A DNA stretch of 64,000 nucleotides from Kuschelorhynchus macadamiae (GCA_030620095.1 JAUTXW010002103.1:186001-250000); one strand, 5' to 3'. Shown: positions 13,101 through 24,215, numbered from the stretch's first letter. Notes: generated by a model not told the origin, from the letters alone. Program-made: numbers and translations.

Positions 13101-16100
13101 CTTGGTTATCCTTTAACTTAACGCAAAGGGAAAAATTGCTGCTTATGCAGTTGTTTACGCTTGATCCAGTGGCGTAGTCATATTTTTCATTTGAGTTGTT
13201 ATTTTTTAGATATGACCCAAAGTTGTGTTTTTTTTAAATGGGACACCCTGTATATTTGTCCAGAAATTGATTTGTCCTTTTAAAAGCTTCTCAAAAATAT
13301 GTAATAGTATGGGTCTATTTTAATAAACAACAACAAAAATCCTAATTTTTATAATTATCATCCCAAATTGTGCAGTAGGCCATGCAAAACAATGCTGCCT
13401 TTTATTTAAAGTCGTTACCAATATCTATATCCTAACAATAAATCAAAATAAATATGTAATTAAATCTATTTATCAGAATATGTATTGATAATTTCGCACC
13501 AAAAAAGTACCACCTACCTAGATTTATGTAACACAAGAACAAAACAGTAATAAATTATTATGTAACAAGCCTTTCAGCAAAAATCAATTGTCGTATAAGA
13601 ACTACAGTAACCAAGGAAATCAAAAGAACTGTTCAAACTGATTTCCATTTTGTTTTATGCATGCTTCGCACAATTTTCGTATTCGTTTTAGGGAATTAAG
13701 CAAAATAACGGAACGAAAATTTTCTCTTATTGCATTTCCTAAATCTTGGACATTATCATAGTGGTCTTTGTAAATTCTATTTTCCAGATATCCCCATAGA
13801 AAGAAATCTAAAATCGACAAATCTGGGGACCTAGGAGGCCATCTTATAGGTCCATTTGTTCCGATCCATTGATTGGTAAAATTATTGTTCAGAAATAATC
13901 TCGTCAGTCCAGAATTGTGTGCAGGACCACCGTCCTGTTGAAAATAAATTTCGTTAATTTGCGCTAGAGGAACATCGTCAAGTAATTCAGGTATAGCCGC
14001 CTCTAAAATTTCTATATAGCGATTGGCTGTTAGATTTCCCTCAAATATATAAAATTTTATATGTGTTCCTAATATGAAGAAGGACACATTTAGACCAAAC
14101 CTGTCCTACTGTCTTCTGGGAAATATTTGGTGTTGATTTTCCTGGGACCAGAATCTACTATTGTGCCTATTGAGTATACCAGAATTACTGAAATGTGCTT
14201 CGTCTGACCATATAACCTTCCTTTCAAAATCTCTAACCGACGCTCTGCATCCCCTCGCTGTAAGTGCTGCACGAGCCTAAATTTGTATGGGTGGTATTTG
14301 TGCTTTTTTAGAATTTCTTGAATCCCTATGCTCTTTTCACTGGCCCTACAAGAGTTTGTAGGGTAAGCTTCTGCATTAGCTAAAACCGTAATTTCGTCAG
14401 CCTCCCGAGTTTCTTTATTATATGTTTTCGTACGAGGTTTGATAAATGATCCGTGATTAAGTAAATTCTTTTTTATCCGATAAAAAGTGGATATATTAGG
14501 TTGCCTCCTTTCTGGATATCTAAATAAAAATTAAGCAATAGTATTTCAACATACCTAAAAATTAACTATTTACCTGTTAAAATACATCTCAGAAGCCGCT
14601 TCAACATTTTCATTACTTAATATAAAACAAGCTAATATATCGTACTTTTCATAATGTTCGAAAGTTTGGTTTTCTTCCATAATAATACGAATATATTTTT
14701 ACACAATAAATAAATACAAAAAACTAGCGCTATATTTTATATACTCGTACAAAATTGGGAAATGTCATTTGCTTCCAAGAAAACAAAAGAAAACGGCATC
14801 GTTTTGCATTGCCTACTGCAAAATTTGGGATGATAATTATAAAAATTAGGATTTTTGTTGTTGTTTATTAAAATAGACCCATACTATTATATATTTTTGA
14901 GAAGCTTTTAAAAGGACAAATCAATTTCTGGACAAATATACAGGGTATCCCATTTAAAAAAACACAACTTTGGGTCATATCTAAAAAATAACAACTCAAA
15001 TGAAAAATATGACTACGCCACTGGATCCAGCGCAAAAAACTGCATAAACAGCAATTTTTCCCTTTGCGTTAAGTTAAAGGATAGCAAAGCAAAATTTTTT
15101 ATTTCGCCCTGTATCTCATAAACGAAGAAGGCTATGAAAATTTTGTTTACGGCTTCATGAGTTTCACAAAAAATTAGCTCAGGTTGGTGAAAACCGCAAG
15201 GTTCTATCTTTAAAAATAAGCGAGATACCTTGCTTTTGCAACCAAATCCGGACACCCTGTACATCTTTTGAAATAAAAAGCATTTATTATTATAATATTA
15301 TTATTATCTTGATGCAGTCTTGTTTCGACCCATTCTATCCAGTTTTGTACATGGAGTTTGGTTCTTTTATTTATTTCGTTTTTATTTTTTTCCATCAATT
15401 TATTTACTTCTATATAAAATAACTTAGAGATGACATGATCCAATATACTGGCAGTACTCGAGCATATTCTTGTAGCGTTTTGTTTGTTTATTATGTTTTA
15501 CAAACGGAAACTATTTATTTCAGTATTATATTTATATTCCATTATAGTTTGTGTGTCTACCAGCAAATCCAAATTTATATCTCCTATGATTACACAGGGA
15601 GATCTCTGGAGTTCCATTATTTTATCGATTTGTTCTAAAAAGTTTGTTGAGTCGCTTTTTGGTGGTCTGTAGATATTAATGATTGTATAACTTAGCTTTG
15701 GTAAACATACTGAGAGCATATTACAGTTATTCATATTTATATGGGACATATCATTACAAGTAAAGTCTATATCATTTCTAATAAATATGCTTGTACCACC
15801 ATCCCTGGAGATTAGACAGTTGTGTATGGCATGATATGATGGAATATTAAAATAGTCTCCTTCGTTAGGGTAAATCCATGTCTCTGTAAGGACAACAATG
15901 TGTACCTTCTTGTTATGTATGTTGATATTATCGATGAGATCATTCATCTTATTGTTCATGCTTTTTATATTTATATAGAATCCATATAATTTTTCATTTA
16001 GTTAAGTGTATGAGGTCTTTTTTTTCTCATATAGGTATATATAGGTCCTTTTTTATAACTTCAGGTCTTCTTCGTTTCTTATCTTAATAGATGCCCCCCC

Positions 16101-19100
16101 CCCGGCAGCTCTTCTAAGAAAAATTTTTCCATCCAGACAGTAGGCGGCTTTAAGGTTGTTTGTTTTCCTAAATTCTCGAGTTTTTTTAAATAATATGTGA
16201 TTTATGTATGTTAAATCATCATTAAACTATGTATTTCTATTATTTCACTGCAGGCCGCACTCATTTACTTTTATTCCCTTCAGTTCTTTGACTTTTTTAA
16301 AAATATTTTGCTTTACTCCTGTATTCCTTAATTTCACCACTATTAGAGCATCCTCCTTTTTGTTTATTCTATAACTTTCCATGATACTGTCACTTTTTAT
16401 GTCAAGTTTAATACTTCTCTATGATTTTTTTTTGTGTCTCACTCTATCTAGGAACACCGACCACCACTAAATTGTTTTGTTTTTTTTTGTTCTTGCATAT
16501 TAAGTTTTGTTTCCAATATTTCCACCCTTTGTTTTAACTTTGTATTTTCGTTTCTTAACCTTTTTATTTTTGGTCTTCAAAGCTGTCAGACTGTTGTACC
16601 GATTTTTGTAGGTTTGTCATGTCTTCATCATTTTTTTTTAATTGGGGTCAGAGCTTCTTTATGCAGTTCTTTTACAACGTTTTTTAACTTTTTTTTTCAT
16701 CCATTTTCTCAAGTAATTCTTCACTTTGTGTTTGTTTAACTTCTATTTTATCTCGCGATCTACAACAGTTAACCTTATTTTCTTTATTTACATCCTTCGC
16801 CTGTGCCGCACAATTTCTGTGGAATGACGATTTACAATCCGGCAACGCTACGCGTTAAACAGCCGGTTTCCGGAATGTTTATGTTGACAATATGCGACTT
16901 TTTAATAGAAATCACAAACAAAACACGCCTTCTTCACTTTCACAGACATCCCTGTCCATAACAATCCTATTTGTGTTGTTTTCAGCAAATTTAAAGTCCA
17001 TTTAACTCGAAATTTGAACACTTTTGCAAGACAAACAAACACGCGATCTTCACACGGTTGCCACGTAGTTTTTTTCAGGCTGAATTTTTAAATATTTTAT
17101 TATGCCGTCATTTTGTTACACCATCTTGGATTCGTACCAAAATGTTACCAGTTGATTCTAACATAATACCTTGATGTTTGTGCAAAATTTGAGATACATT
17201 TTGTTTTGTCATATTGGATTTTTACCAAAATATTGCCAGGTCATCCCCATATAACCTTTAATGTATCTAAATTTTATAACAGACTACAAAAAGATACAAT
17301 TTTGTGAAACAGAACAAATACAAATATGAACATATATTGACTTTTATTCTGCAGTATGCAGGCAGTAGTGTCATTTGATACATTTAATTACTTACAGGGA
17401 GTCCGTTACTTCAGTGACTGAAATTTTGAAAACAGTAGAATCCTGTGAAAATCGCTGCGGACAAAAGGCATTCGGAAACGAGAGTTCGCAACTGATCACG
17501 TGCGACTGCGACGATTTTTGTTACGAAAATAGCCGATGTTGCCCGGATTACGTCGATATTTGCTTAACTGGTAAGTTTCATAGTGCTCTACGAATCTTAT
17601 ACGTATATTGTAAGTAGGGCTGGGCGATTATCAAAATATATAATCGATTATCGAAAATAATCGATTAAGTGAAAAATAATCGATTAATCGAAAATATTCG
17701 ATTAATCGAAAATAATCGATTAATCGAAAATAATCGCTTAATCGGAAATAATAATTGAAAATAATTGATTCATCGGAAATAATCGATTATCCATTTTTCT
17801 AAACGAAATTGTCAAATGATCGATTAACAGTTTAATAAAGCCACATTTTTGTACTTTTATGCTCCCTTAATTTAAGTTTTTTATGCGAAAACTTAAATTA
17901 AGAACATTTTTTTAATTAAAAATTAGCTTTTTTAGACTTTTGGTTTTTAATAAAACCCTTAAAAACCCATTTTAATGAAATTTAACTTAACCATAACCAC
18001 TATGCATTTTTGAGATTACAAAAAGCAACATAATATTTTATAAAACCAACTTCTTACAGGTTGTTTTTTTTTTGCCCACAACTTCCCACACATTTTTCTA
18101 ATATTTGCTCGATTTTATATAACACTCTGTATATAATGTGGAGGATAATATTGGCAAACTAGGCCAACGTTGGCCATCTCCAGACATATAAAGCCTTTAA
18201 ACATCGAAAACCCCATTCTTATAACTTTTTTAATTTTCAACCAATATCAATTTAAAATGGTTTCATATGTCAAATTTCAATCTAATCGTAAAAAATTTTA
18301 ACTCTCCTCCATACGATGACTGATTTTGTATTTTTAGTTTTGAAATTATAGTTCTATCAATTTTGCTCATACAGGTAACTAAGTCAAATTTAATAGAAAA
18401 GCCTATATAACAAACGTTTCTATAGCAACTTGAAGGTTTTCGTCAAAAGGTAAAAAACCGTTTGGGTAAATATGAATATAGTTTATAAAAATTGTATCAG
18501 TGTCAATGCCAATTCTTTCCTTGGTCTCCGAAAATTAGCAGTTTATTTTAACAAGGAAAAGTACGGGTCTTTTTGAATAGAAAACTTTTATATAATGGGG
18601 ATCAAATCTTAACCCTTTCAAAGAAAAACAGATTACTGAATATTTTTATTACATTACTACATATTTTACTAATTTTAATACCCAAGGCTATTTACATCTT
18701 TATTTATTCAATAATTAAAATTTTTGTTTAATATATCGCAAAGCTTTGAAAATTGTTTTGGAACTGAATGATCTTTCTCGGCCCAGTCACAATCTGGCAA
18801 CAGCGCTGCGGGTTGGTTACGTGGTCCACGGTCTGTTTCGCCTGTTTTTTGACCTAATAAAAAAACAGGTTGGAGTCGGCCGTGGTCTGTTGATAGTATA
18901 TATAAAAATTTTGCTATTAGTGTTTTGGGGTAAAATCCAGATGCATTTGTTTTCGTTGTGTTTTTGGATTTCAGACAAAGAAAATGTATGTTCTGAGGTG
19001 TTCCTTAATATGTGCTTTAGTCTAATTTTCTTTCACCCATCAATGTTTATATTATAATTGCACCCCCTAAAAGTCTGTATTTACGAAACCGGTTTTCTAA

Positions 19101-20195
19101 TTTTTCAGTTGTAAATTTACCTGACATTATATACGATATTAAAAATCTTTAAAGAAGAAGATCATTTTCAGCATATGGTTGTGTTACGTCGAAGTGCATT
19201 ATGACCATAACAATCCTATAAACTACTTTACTATAGACTTTATAACCTTCTTAATAGTTCATTAGCCAGCACAAAATCAACCACACACATTATCGAAACA
19301 ATATAACAGTAAATAAGGATGAAAATGTAATAACAACGTTTTTCATATTCTAGGTCCCTCTACTACAGAATATGAGACACCTTCAGAAGCATATACAGGT
19401 GTAGCAGAAGAACTGACGACGACCAGTAGAGCCCCTGTTCATGTAACCATTAAACAGAACACTTCGACAAGTACCACTTCCGTGCCAAAACTCATTACCA
19501 AATTGCCAACGCCAAAGCATTATACGCCTACAACAAAACCTTCCCCTGCTACAACAAAACCTACAAAATTGCCAACGAAAAAGCCAGTTCCTAAGAACAC
19601 CATTCCTCCGCTGATTATACTTAAGCCACCCACAACTCCTCAAATTACTCAGAAAATCCTCCCTAAGCCACCTCCGAATAAAACGGTATCCAAAATAACA
19701 TTCGTGAAACCTAAGAAACCCACTACACCCAACTCTTACCACGACGATATAGATATACCCACTAAAGCTGGCAACCGAGATGAAGAATTGTTGCTGACTT
19801 CACCCTTGCCACTAGAAGAAGACAGCAATGATATAAACGACGTCAGCCTGCAAGAGAGAGAAGATTACGTAGAGAAAATTTCGAACGAAAAGGATTACCC
19901 TTTCAAAATCAGTGACATAGACCCCAACAACATTGGGGAAATTAAAACGGAGTTCAAACAGGTCCAGGAAGAAGCTCAATCGAGTGTCAAGTTGACGTTG
20001 TTAGGGTTGGCGACCGTATGCGGGGTTATCGTACTGGGCATCCTTTCTGGAATTGCGTTGGTAAAGTTCCGGTTCGTACGACTCAGAAACAGAAGGATGA
20101 CCTCAGGCCAGGGCGACAGTCAAAGTGATGTGAGGTTTTTAACGGCCGACGAGGTTTTGGATTTTAATTTGGACAAAGATTACGATGAATTGTGA
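7045..20195 (+). CDS. MAM / somatomedin-B single-pass membrane protein, 3' exons (7045-7145, 17398-17570, 19354-20195)
   Basis: Three exons join in frame with matching phases: the first ends with two bases of a codon that the second completes, and the second leaves one base that the third completes. The protein order is the end of a MAM domain, an eight-cysteine somatomedin-B domain, a long Thr/Pro/Lys stalk like a mucin, one transmembrane helix and an ~50-residue cytoplasmic tail. This is a type I cell-surface protein; MAM and SMB domains are usually extracellular interaction modules. The upstream exons lie to the left of the window or in the unresolved left part. The 10-kb intron is filled with LINE, hAT and mariner DNA. 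I do not recognise a named orthologue, so no symbol is given. Partners are unknown. Confidence 0.85.
7146..8400 (-). mobile_element. LINE remnant, RT fingers and linker region
   Basis: In the intron after the MAM exon, the minus strand carries LINE pieces. At 8178-7984 there is a Lys-rich stretch with a KDSKKMWNVLNEL motif, typical of the linker between endonuclease and RT. Near 7700-7580 there is the RT block FPEELKTAKIVPIH followed by NYRPISILNTFSK. Stops and frameshifts occur throughout and the palm motifs are missing, so it is 3'-truncated or rearranged. 7146-7420 shows nothing recognisable. The two plus-strand frames open over 7922-8321 are antisense to this LINE and are not genes. Confidence 0.7.
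8807..10620 (+). pseudogene. hAT transposase (ZBED / GTF2I-repeat-like), four breaks
   Basis: The N-terminus has a BED-like zinc finger (CIYLIC then H and H spaced five apart in ERYHKTVHK, about residues 28-55). The RNase-H-like core follows: LQFDEFTDKTDTAQL (first Asp, near 9325), CITTDGAPAMTG (second Asp, near 9525), SIHCIIHQQVLC (the conserved C..H region), DVRWLN (near 9796) and, in another frame near 10445, YLCESAFSEMK with the third acid Glu. The C-terminal dimerisation region ends at TAG 10618. Breaks are a frameshift near 9155, TAG at 9891, TAA at 10257 and a frameshift near 10430. Apart from these the gene is close to full length, so the insertion looks fairly recent. Confidence 0.9.
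10808..10832. repeat. (GGTA)n microsatellite
   Basis: About six copies of GGTA lie in the 3' part of the hAT element, downstream of its transposase. Confidence 0.8.
12908..15259 (-). mobile_element. DD41D mariner-like element, copy 2, complete with both ends
   Basis: The ends are CAGGGTGTCCGGATTTGG at 12908 and its inverse at 15259, each flanked by TA (12906-12907 and 15260-15261). Each arm (12908 to about 13250; 14941 to 15259) is itself bounded by CAGGGTG at one side and CACCCTG at the other, so the element looks like a transposase core between two inverted ~330-bp units. The core holds a minus-strand transposase with a short intron. The partial copy at 1-1591 has the same layout. Confidence 0.9.
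13620..14680 (-). pseudogene. DD41D mariner-like transposase with a 54-bp intron, frameshifted
   Basis: The ATG is at 14680. The N-terminal helix-turn-helix region is split by an AG/GT intron at 14573-14520: the exon ends MYFNR and continues as YPERRQPNISTFYRIKKN. The catalytic Asp blocks are at about 14200 (first; now shifted), FQQDGGPAHN (about 13945) and PPRSPDLSILDFFLW (about 13825-13785). Second and third Asp are separated by 41 residues. Compared with the copy at 1-848, about 40 nt are deleted near 14245, which shifts the frame. From 14087 to the stop at 13620 the frame is open, including all of the last two catalytic blocks. Not functional as it stands. Confidence 0.85.
15265..17000 (-). 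mobile_element. LINE remnant with endonuclease domain and ORF1-like region
   Basis: The minus strand encodes an apurinic-type endonuclease fragment (15959-15498) with VVLTETWIYP, a YHAIHNCLISRDGGTSIFIR block and INIYRPPKS, then GDINLDLL. It is open for 153 codons. Upstream, 16000-16980 contains a degenerate Lys-rich region that could be ORF1: it begins with a Cys-rich stretch and continues with a likely coiled coil. The reverse transcriptase is absent. The left end meets the mariner element at 15261 through an ATT-rich microsatellite (about 15280-15305). Frameshifts and stops are frequent outside the endonuclease. Confidence 0.7.
17001..17397 (+). other. Intron sequence with two diverged ~110-bp direct repeats
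   Basis: No gene is visible. The phrase ATTGGATTTTTACCAAAAT occurs near 17214 and a diverged version near 17127, spaced by about 90 bases with similar flanks. The last bases before 17398 are a usable acceptor, TTAATTACTTACAG. Confidence 0.5.
17398..17570 (+). CDS. Exon: somatomedin-B domain
   Basis: The exon lies between TTACTTACAG and GTAAGT. It encodes a short linker and then a cysteine pattern typical of somatomedin-B: SCENRCGQ, CDCDDFCYENSRCCPDY and a final DIC, eight cysteines in all with the diagnostic C-x-C, C-C and closing C spacing. SMB domains are compact disulphide knots that bind protein partners outside the cell (for example in vitronectin). The domain starts about 13 residues into the exon and fills the rest. 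Confidence 0.9.
17613..17800. repeat. Tandem ATCGATTA-type array, probable hAT subterminal repeat
   Basis: About ten imperfect copies of a 16-17-bp unit close to AATCGATTAATCGAAA follow the word TAGGGCTGGGCGATTATC at 17616. An end of that kind followed by short subterminal repeats is typical of small non-autonomous hAT elements. I could not find the opposite end. Confidence 0.7.
17801..19353 (+). other. Intron, no recognisable genes
   Basis: AT-rich intronic DNA before the last exon. A GC-richer patch at about 18775-18890 (CCACGGTCTGTTTCGCCTG and its near-inverse GTCGGCCGTGGTC) may form a hairpin or a small TE remnant. Open frames here have no recognisable domain. The acceptor CATATTCTAG closes the intron. 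Confidence 0.5.
19354..20195 (+). CDS. Last exon: Thr/Pro stalk, transmembrane helix, cytoplasmic tail
   Basis: The exon follows TTCATATTCTAG and ends at TGA 20193. Residues after the SMB domain are rich in Thr, Pro, Lys and Ser for about 120 residues, with repeated TTKP and PTKLPT-like words, suggesting an extended O-glycosylated stalk. An acidic stretch follows (near 19790-19980). The transmembrane segment is LTLLGLATVCGVIVLGILSG (about 19993-20052), followed by a basic stop-transfer RLRNRRM and an acidic C-terminus ending DKDYDEL. The frame continues exactly from the previous exon. The minus-strand frame at 19383-19742 is a shadow of the skewed composition. Confidence 0.88.
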
Positions 20196-20431
20196 TGTGA
20201 TAGAAGTATGGATTTGTTAACTCGTGATTATGCAGGGCTTTCAATTATATTTAGTTAGTTGGAGCTTTAACCGTAGGAGATGCAAACAAATTTTAAGCAC
20301 AAGTTTTAGGATTTTTCTGGTATTATCATTAGAGCATTAGAAAGTTATACATAGCCTATATTTTTTAAATGGGAAACCCTGTATATATATATTTTTTCAT
20401 TAAATGGGCTTCTTCTTACCGGTTATAAATA
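20196..20431 (+). other. Probable 3' UTR of the MAM/SMB gene
   Basis: Follows the stop codon. No AATAAA is seen before the MITE at 20432; the first (20759) lies inside a LINE on the other strand, so the true polyadenylation site is unclear. An isolated ACCCTGTA word with TATA repeats (near 20380) is another mariner-type terminus. Confidence 0.45.
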
Positions 20432-20625
20432 CAGGGTGTCCCAGCCAAGAGTGACCCATTTTAAATAACGTCTATAACTTTTAAACCAGGCCTGATAGCA
20501 TATTTACGGTTTGCCCCATTTTACTTCTTTTGGTCCAAAGTTTTTTTGACACTAATGCAGAGCGAGAGAAAAAAATGCCGTTTTTCAACATCGAAATGTT
20601 TAACTATTTTTAATGGAACACCCTG
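20432..20625. mobile_element. MITE with CAGGGTG/CACCCTG ends
   Basis: A 194-bp unit starting CAGGGTGTCCCAGCCAAGAG and ending TAATGGAACACCCTG, flanked by TA on both sides. It has no coding capacity. A shorter inverted relative sits at 28349-28508; both share the words ATGGGTCACTC and GAAAAACGG (in opposite strands). The ends match those of the mariner-like elements here, which could mobilise it. Confidence 0.8.
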
Positions 20626-20639
20626 TATATCACAACGTT

Positions 20640-23600
20640 AAAAAAAAGAGTCGGGAGTTTTCGACTTTTTTTTTTAATCAATCATTTATTCCCAAGAAAC
20701 AATATTGTTTATAGTAGGGAACTAATTAACAATAGAAAAAAGAAATTAAAAACTGTAAATAATAAAGTGAACTAATTAATAACTAATATAAAACACATAC
20801 ACGTATCAACATTATTATAATTTACAAATAAATTAAAAAGTGTAAACATTAAAAAAATATATCAAATGTGAAAATATTAATTCCTTAAAAAATATTTCTT
20901 TAAGTGTTTTTTAAAAGTATCAGTTTTGTAAATATTTTTTAATAGTGTTGGTAGATTATTGTAATAATTAACCTCACTCTGTAATATACATTGTTTGCCA
21001 AAATTACTTTTAAATTTTATGGGCGAGAAATAATCGGTTTGTCTTATATTATGGTCATGAATGTTATTATTTCTAATAAAATTTAAATTTGTATTTTTTT
21101 ATATTTTTAGCTGATGAATGAATAAAAATACATAATTTAGTTTTATACATCATAGAAATGTTTAAAAGATTTTTAGGCTTATATAGGTTAATGGTGGGCT
21201 CCAGATATGGTAAACGGTAAATACATTTTATTGACTTATTTTGTAATTTTTCTAATGGTTTTATTGTTTTTTTTACATACAGCGCCCCACACAGATATTA
21301 GATACTGTAATTTTGAATAAATGAAAGCAAAATATATATATTTTAACAAATTAAGAGAAATATAGTTAAGAATTTTAAACAAAATTCCTATTATTGGAGA
21401 AATTTGTACTCTTAAATATTCTATATGTGGCTTCCAAGCTAAATTTTGATCTATATATAAGCCTAAAAATTTAATACACTTTGAATAATTAATTTGATTA
21501 TTAGAAAAAAATATTGGCGGAATATCTGTATTTTGAATAATATTCGATATATACACCAAAGAGGATATCTGAAAGTTTAAAGTTAATTTTTGTTCCTGTA
21601 ACCAATTAGTAATTAAATTTAGGTCTTTATTAATAATAACATTTATTTTTGCAAAATTATCTGAAGTATAGAGAAAACAAAGATACAGAATTTATATATA
21701 TTAAAAATAAAATTGAAGCCAATATTGATCCTTGAGGCACACCACATAAAATTTTTTGATGACTGCTTTTATTTTTGCCAATCTGAACAAACTGTTTTCG
21801 ATCCAACAAATAATTTTGGAAGTTATATATAGTACCTCTTATACCGATATGAAACAAGTTTTTAAGCAATATTTTACGGTCTACAGTGTCAAAAGCTTTA
21901 CACAAATCCAAGGATAATAGGCAACATTTTTTATGTCTATCTAAAGCAAGTTGAATTTGTTTTACCAAATCAATTGCTGCTACCTCAATGTCCTTGGATT
22001 TGCGAAAGCCGTATTGATCAAAAAACAAGGTATTCTGATTTTCTAAAAATTGTTCCACTTTATCGTAGATAAATCTCTCAATTATTTTTTAAAAAACTGG
22101 CAGGATAGATATAGGCCTGCAGTTATTTGGGTCACTTTTTAGGCCATTTTTAAAAATAGGAAAAATCTTGGCAATTTTTAATTTGTTGGGATAAATTTGT
22201 TGTTTGAAAGAGGTTTTGATTAGATGACATAAAATTGAAGTTCACATTTGGTAATTTTAATAATTTTACTGGTATTTCGTCATATCCGCAGGCTTTAAAT
22301 GGATCTAAAGAACCTATTATTTCAGCAATTGTTTCTTCATGTATATATTCTATGTTTAAAAAAATTGAATGTGAATTTTCGGTGTATTCGGGAGAATTTC
22401 CAACGTTTATGAAATGATTATTCGTTTCCTCGCAGATCTCTTCTTCAGCTTCAATTTGTTTATTATTAATATAAAGGTGGTCAATTTGTGTTTTCTTTTT
22501 CGCTGGTTTTCCATGGAGTAAAATATTTATATTTTCACATAATACTTTCTGATTCCCTGTTGTAAATATTTGGTTATAATAATCTCTTTTTTTTAATCAA
22601 ATCATCTTTTTTACATTTTTATTTAAAGTTTCATAAATTTCACAGAATTCTTTATTTGTTGGTTGTTTTTTCTTTTTATGGTAATATTTATCTCGATTTT
22701 TAATTAGATTTGCCAAAGATTCGTCAACCCAGGGTTTTGAATTGTCTTTAATTTTTATTTTCCTGATATAAGGGTTTGCTTCAAAAACTGTAATAATTTT
22801 GTTATATATTAATTCAGGATCTTCAGTATAAGATATTTCATCGTTTAGTTGAATCAAATCACGTTTTAATTTGTGTAGGTTAAATTTTTTGATATCAATA
22901 TACATATATTTGGTTTTTTCTTTCAATGAAATTGGCATATTAATAATTTGGATTTTATGATCGGATATTGGGCTATTAATAAAATTTACTGCAATGTCTT
23001 TACTTGAATTTGATAAAATATGATATAGTATTAAGGATTCGGAATTTCCAAAATCTCTTGTGGAATATTTTTCATTGCACAAGTAAAAGCTGTTTGAATA
23101 ATAAATATCCTTTAGTTTTTTAGTTTCACTGTTTATCTTCAATACTCCAGCTATAATACAGTTCAATTTATTTTTTGAAAATCCTTCGAGTGTTTTATCT
23201 AATAAGTTTATGAATCTAGATGTATTTGTAGAAGGAGTATTATATATTCCACAAACAGTTAAATTCGGTTTTTTAATTTGGACAGTTACCAAAGATAATT
23301 CTTCCTCAATTTTTTCTATAATTTCATAATTAAATTTAGTGTGAATAAATATTCCTAAACCACCTCCCCTTTTTGCCCTTGTTGCATAAACACTGTTAAA
23401 ATTTTTAAAATTATAATATTTAATTTCTTCTTTAGTTAGCCATGTTTCAGAAATAATAAAGATTTCGACTTTTTGTCTGGAATTAAGAATTTCTGTATCA
23501 TCCATTTTGTTTTTCAAGCATCTGGCATTAAAATATAAAATTTTAAGATTATTTATTGTTATTGAGGTATACCGGACACTGCTCAGAGATGGCTTCATGA

Positions 23601-24215
23601 TTATAATTTTGATTTGTTTTATACTTTTGGTTAATAATCTTGCAATTGATAGGACACTGGAGTTTGTTTCTTACAATTTTTTAGATAATGATCCTCAGCG
23701 CAATGGGAACAAATTTGTTGTCTTGTACATTTTGAAGGTGTCAGTGTTTTGAGTGTCCATATCCGCAACATTTAAAACAAAATCGAATGTTAAATACTTC
23801 TTTAATTTAGCGTTTATCCCAACCTAAACGAATTTCTTGATGTATTAATTTTTTAAAAGTACATCCTTTAGTCTCCTTTTTTGAAAATTTAGATTGTCTT
23901 GTATATTCAATTGTAAGTTCGTCTTCATTGTTTAAATATTTGGAATTTCTCAATGCATTTAAAAGTTCTTCGCTTGTGTAATTAATTAATTACCATTTTA
24001 GGATTTTTCATTGTTGGTATAACAACAGAATAATTTTGGTCCAGTATTTCTGAACTTAGAGTTTTCATTCTTTCAATTTCTTCTTTATAGCTCGCTTTAA
24101 TTATAATGGAACCATTTTTTAGCTCCTTCACGTTTTTTATGCAAGCATTGACTTTCCTGGGTTTAATTTTTGCCTGTACTTCATTCCTTGTTTCAATACT
24201 TAAACAAATGGTAAC
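20640..24215 (-). mobile_element. LINE with zinc-knuckle ORF1 end and endonuclease/RT ORF2
   Basis: Read on the minus strand: an ORF1 C-terminus with two CCHC knuckles (CFKCCGYGH and CSHCAEDHYLKNC, about 23790-23680), then ORF2. ORF2 begins at about 23598 with an endonuclease (NARCLKNKMDD, ISETWLT, RGGGLGIFI, SDHKI) that is open for 333 codons. The RT follows in pieces: GFRKSKDIE, LDLCKAFDTVD and CGVPQGSILASILFLIY (22058-21657), then the C-terminal part KFLGLYIDQNLAWKPHI (21559-21236). The catalytic ADD box is deleted or disrupted near 21650. A T-run at 20668-20678 is the poly(A) tail of the minus-strand RNA. The 5' end meets the LTR block at about 24216. Confidence 0.85.
22597..23598 (-). 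CDS. LINE ORF2 N-terminal part: endonuclease and linker
   Basis: A 333-codon open frame within the LINE. It has the expected EEP-endonuclease landmarks in order: the LKILYFNARCLKNK start (Asn and Arg near residues 24-29), ISETWLTKEE (Glu near 52), RGGGLGIFI, a GIYNTPS block and SDHKIQIINM near residue 215 (catalytic Asp-His). One key position looks altered: the usual GDFN motif reads as IAGVLKINSE, so the enzyme is probably inactive. The Lys-rich stretch at the end (KPWVDESLANLIKNRDKYYHK) is the usual linker to RT. It ends at TAA before the RT pieces. Confidence 0.75.
   Translation of the reverse strand: MKPSLSSVRYTSITINNLKILYFNARCLKNKMDDTEILNSRQKVEIFIISETWLTKEEIKYYNFKNFNSVYATRAKRGGGLGIFIHTKFNYEIIEKIEEELSLVTVQIKKPNLTVCGIYNTPSTNTSRFINLLDKTLEGFSKNKLNCIIAGVLKINSETKKLKDIYYSNSFYLCNEKYSTRDFGNSESLILYHILSNSSKDIAVNFINSPISDHKIQIINMPISLKEKTKYMYIDIKKFNLHKLKRDLIQLNDEISYTEDPELIYNKIITVFEANPYIRKIKIKDNSKPWVDESLANLIKNRDKYYHKKKKQPTNKEFCEIYETLNKNVKKMI

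Noticed and set aside
17620..17800. Short regularly spaced repeats as a possible CRISPR array
   Set aside because: Units are contiguous, without unique spacers, and the DNA is from an insect genome.
19383..19742. Minus-strand ORF rich in Arg, Cys and Trp
   Set aside because: Shadow of the Thr/Pro-rich coding exon on the plus strand.
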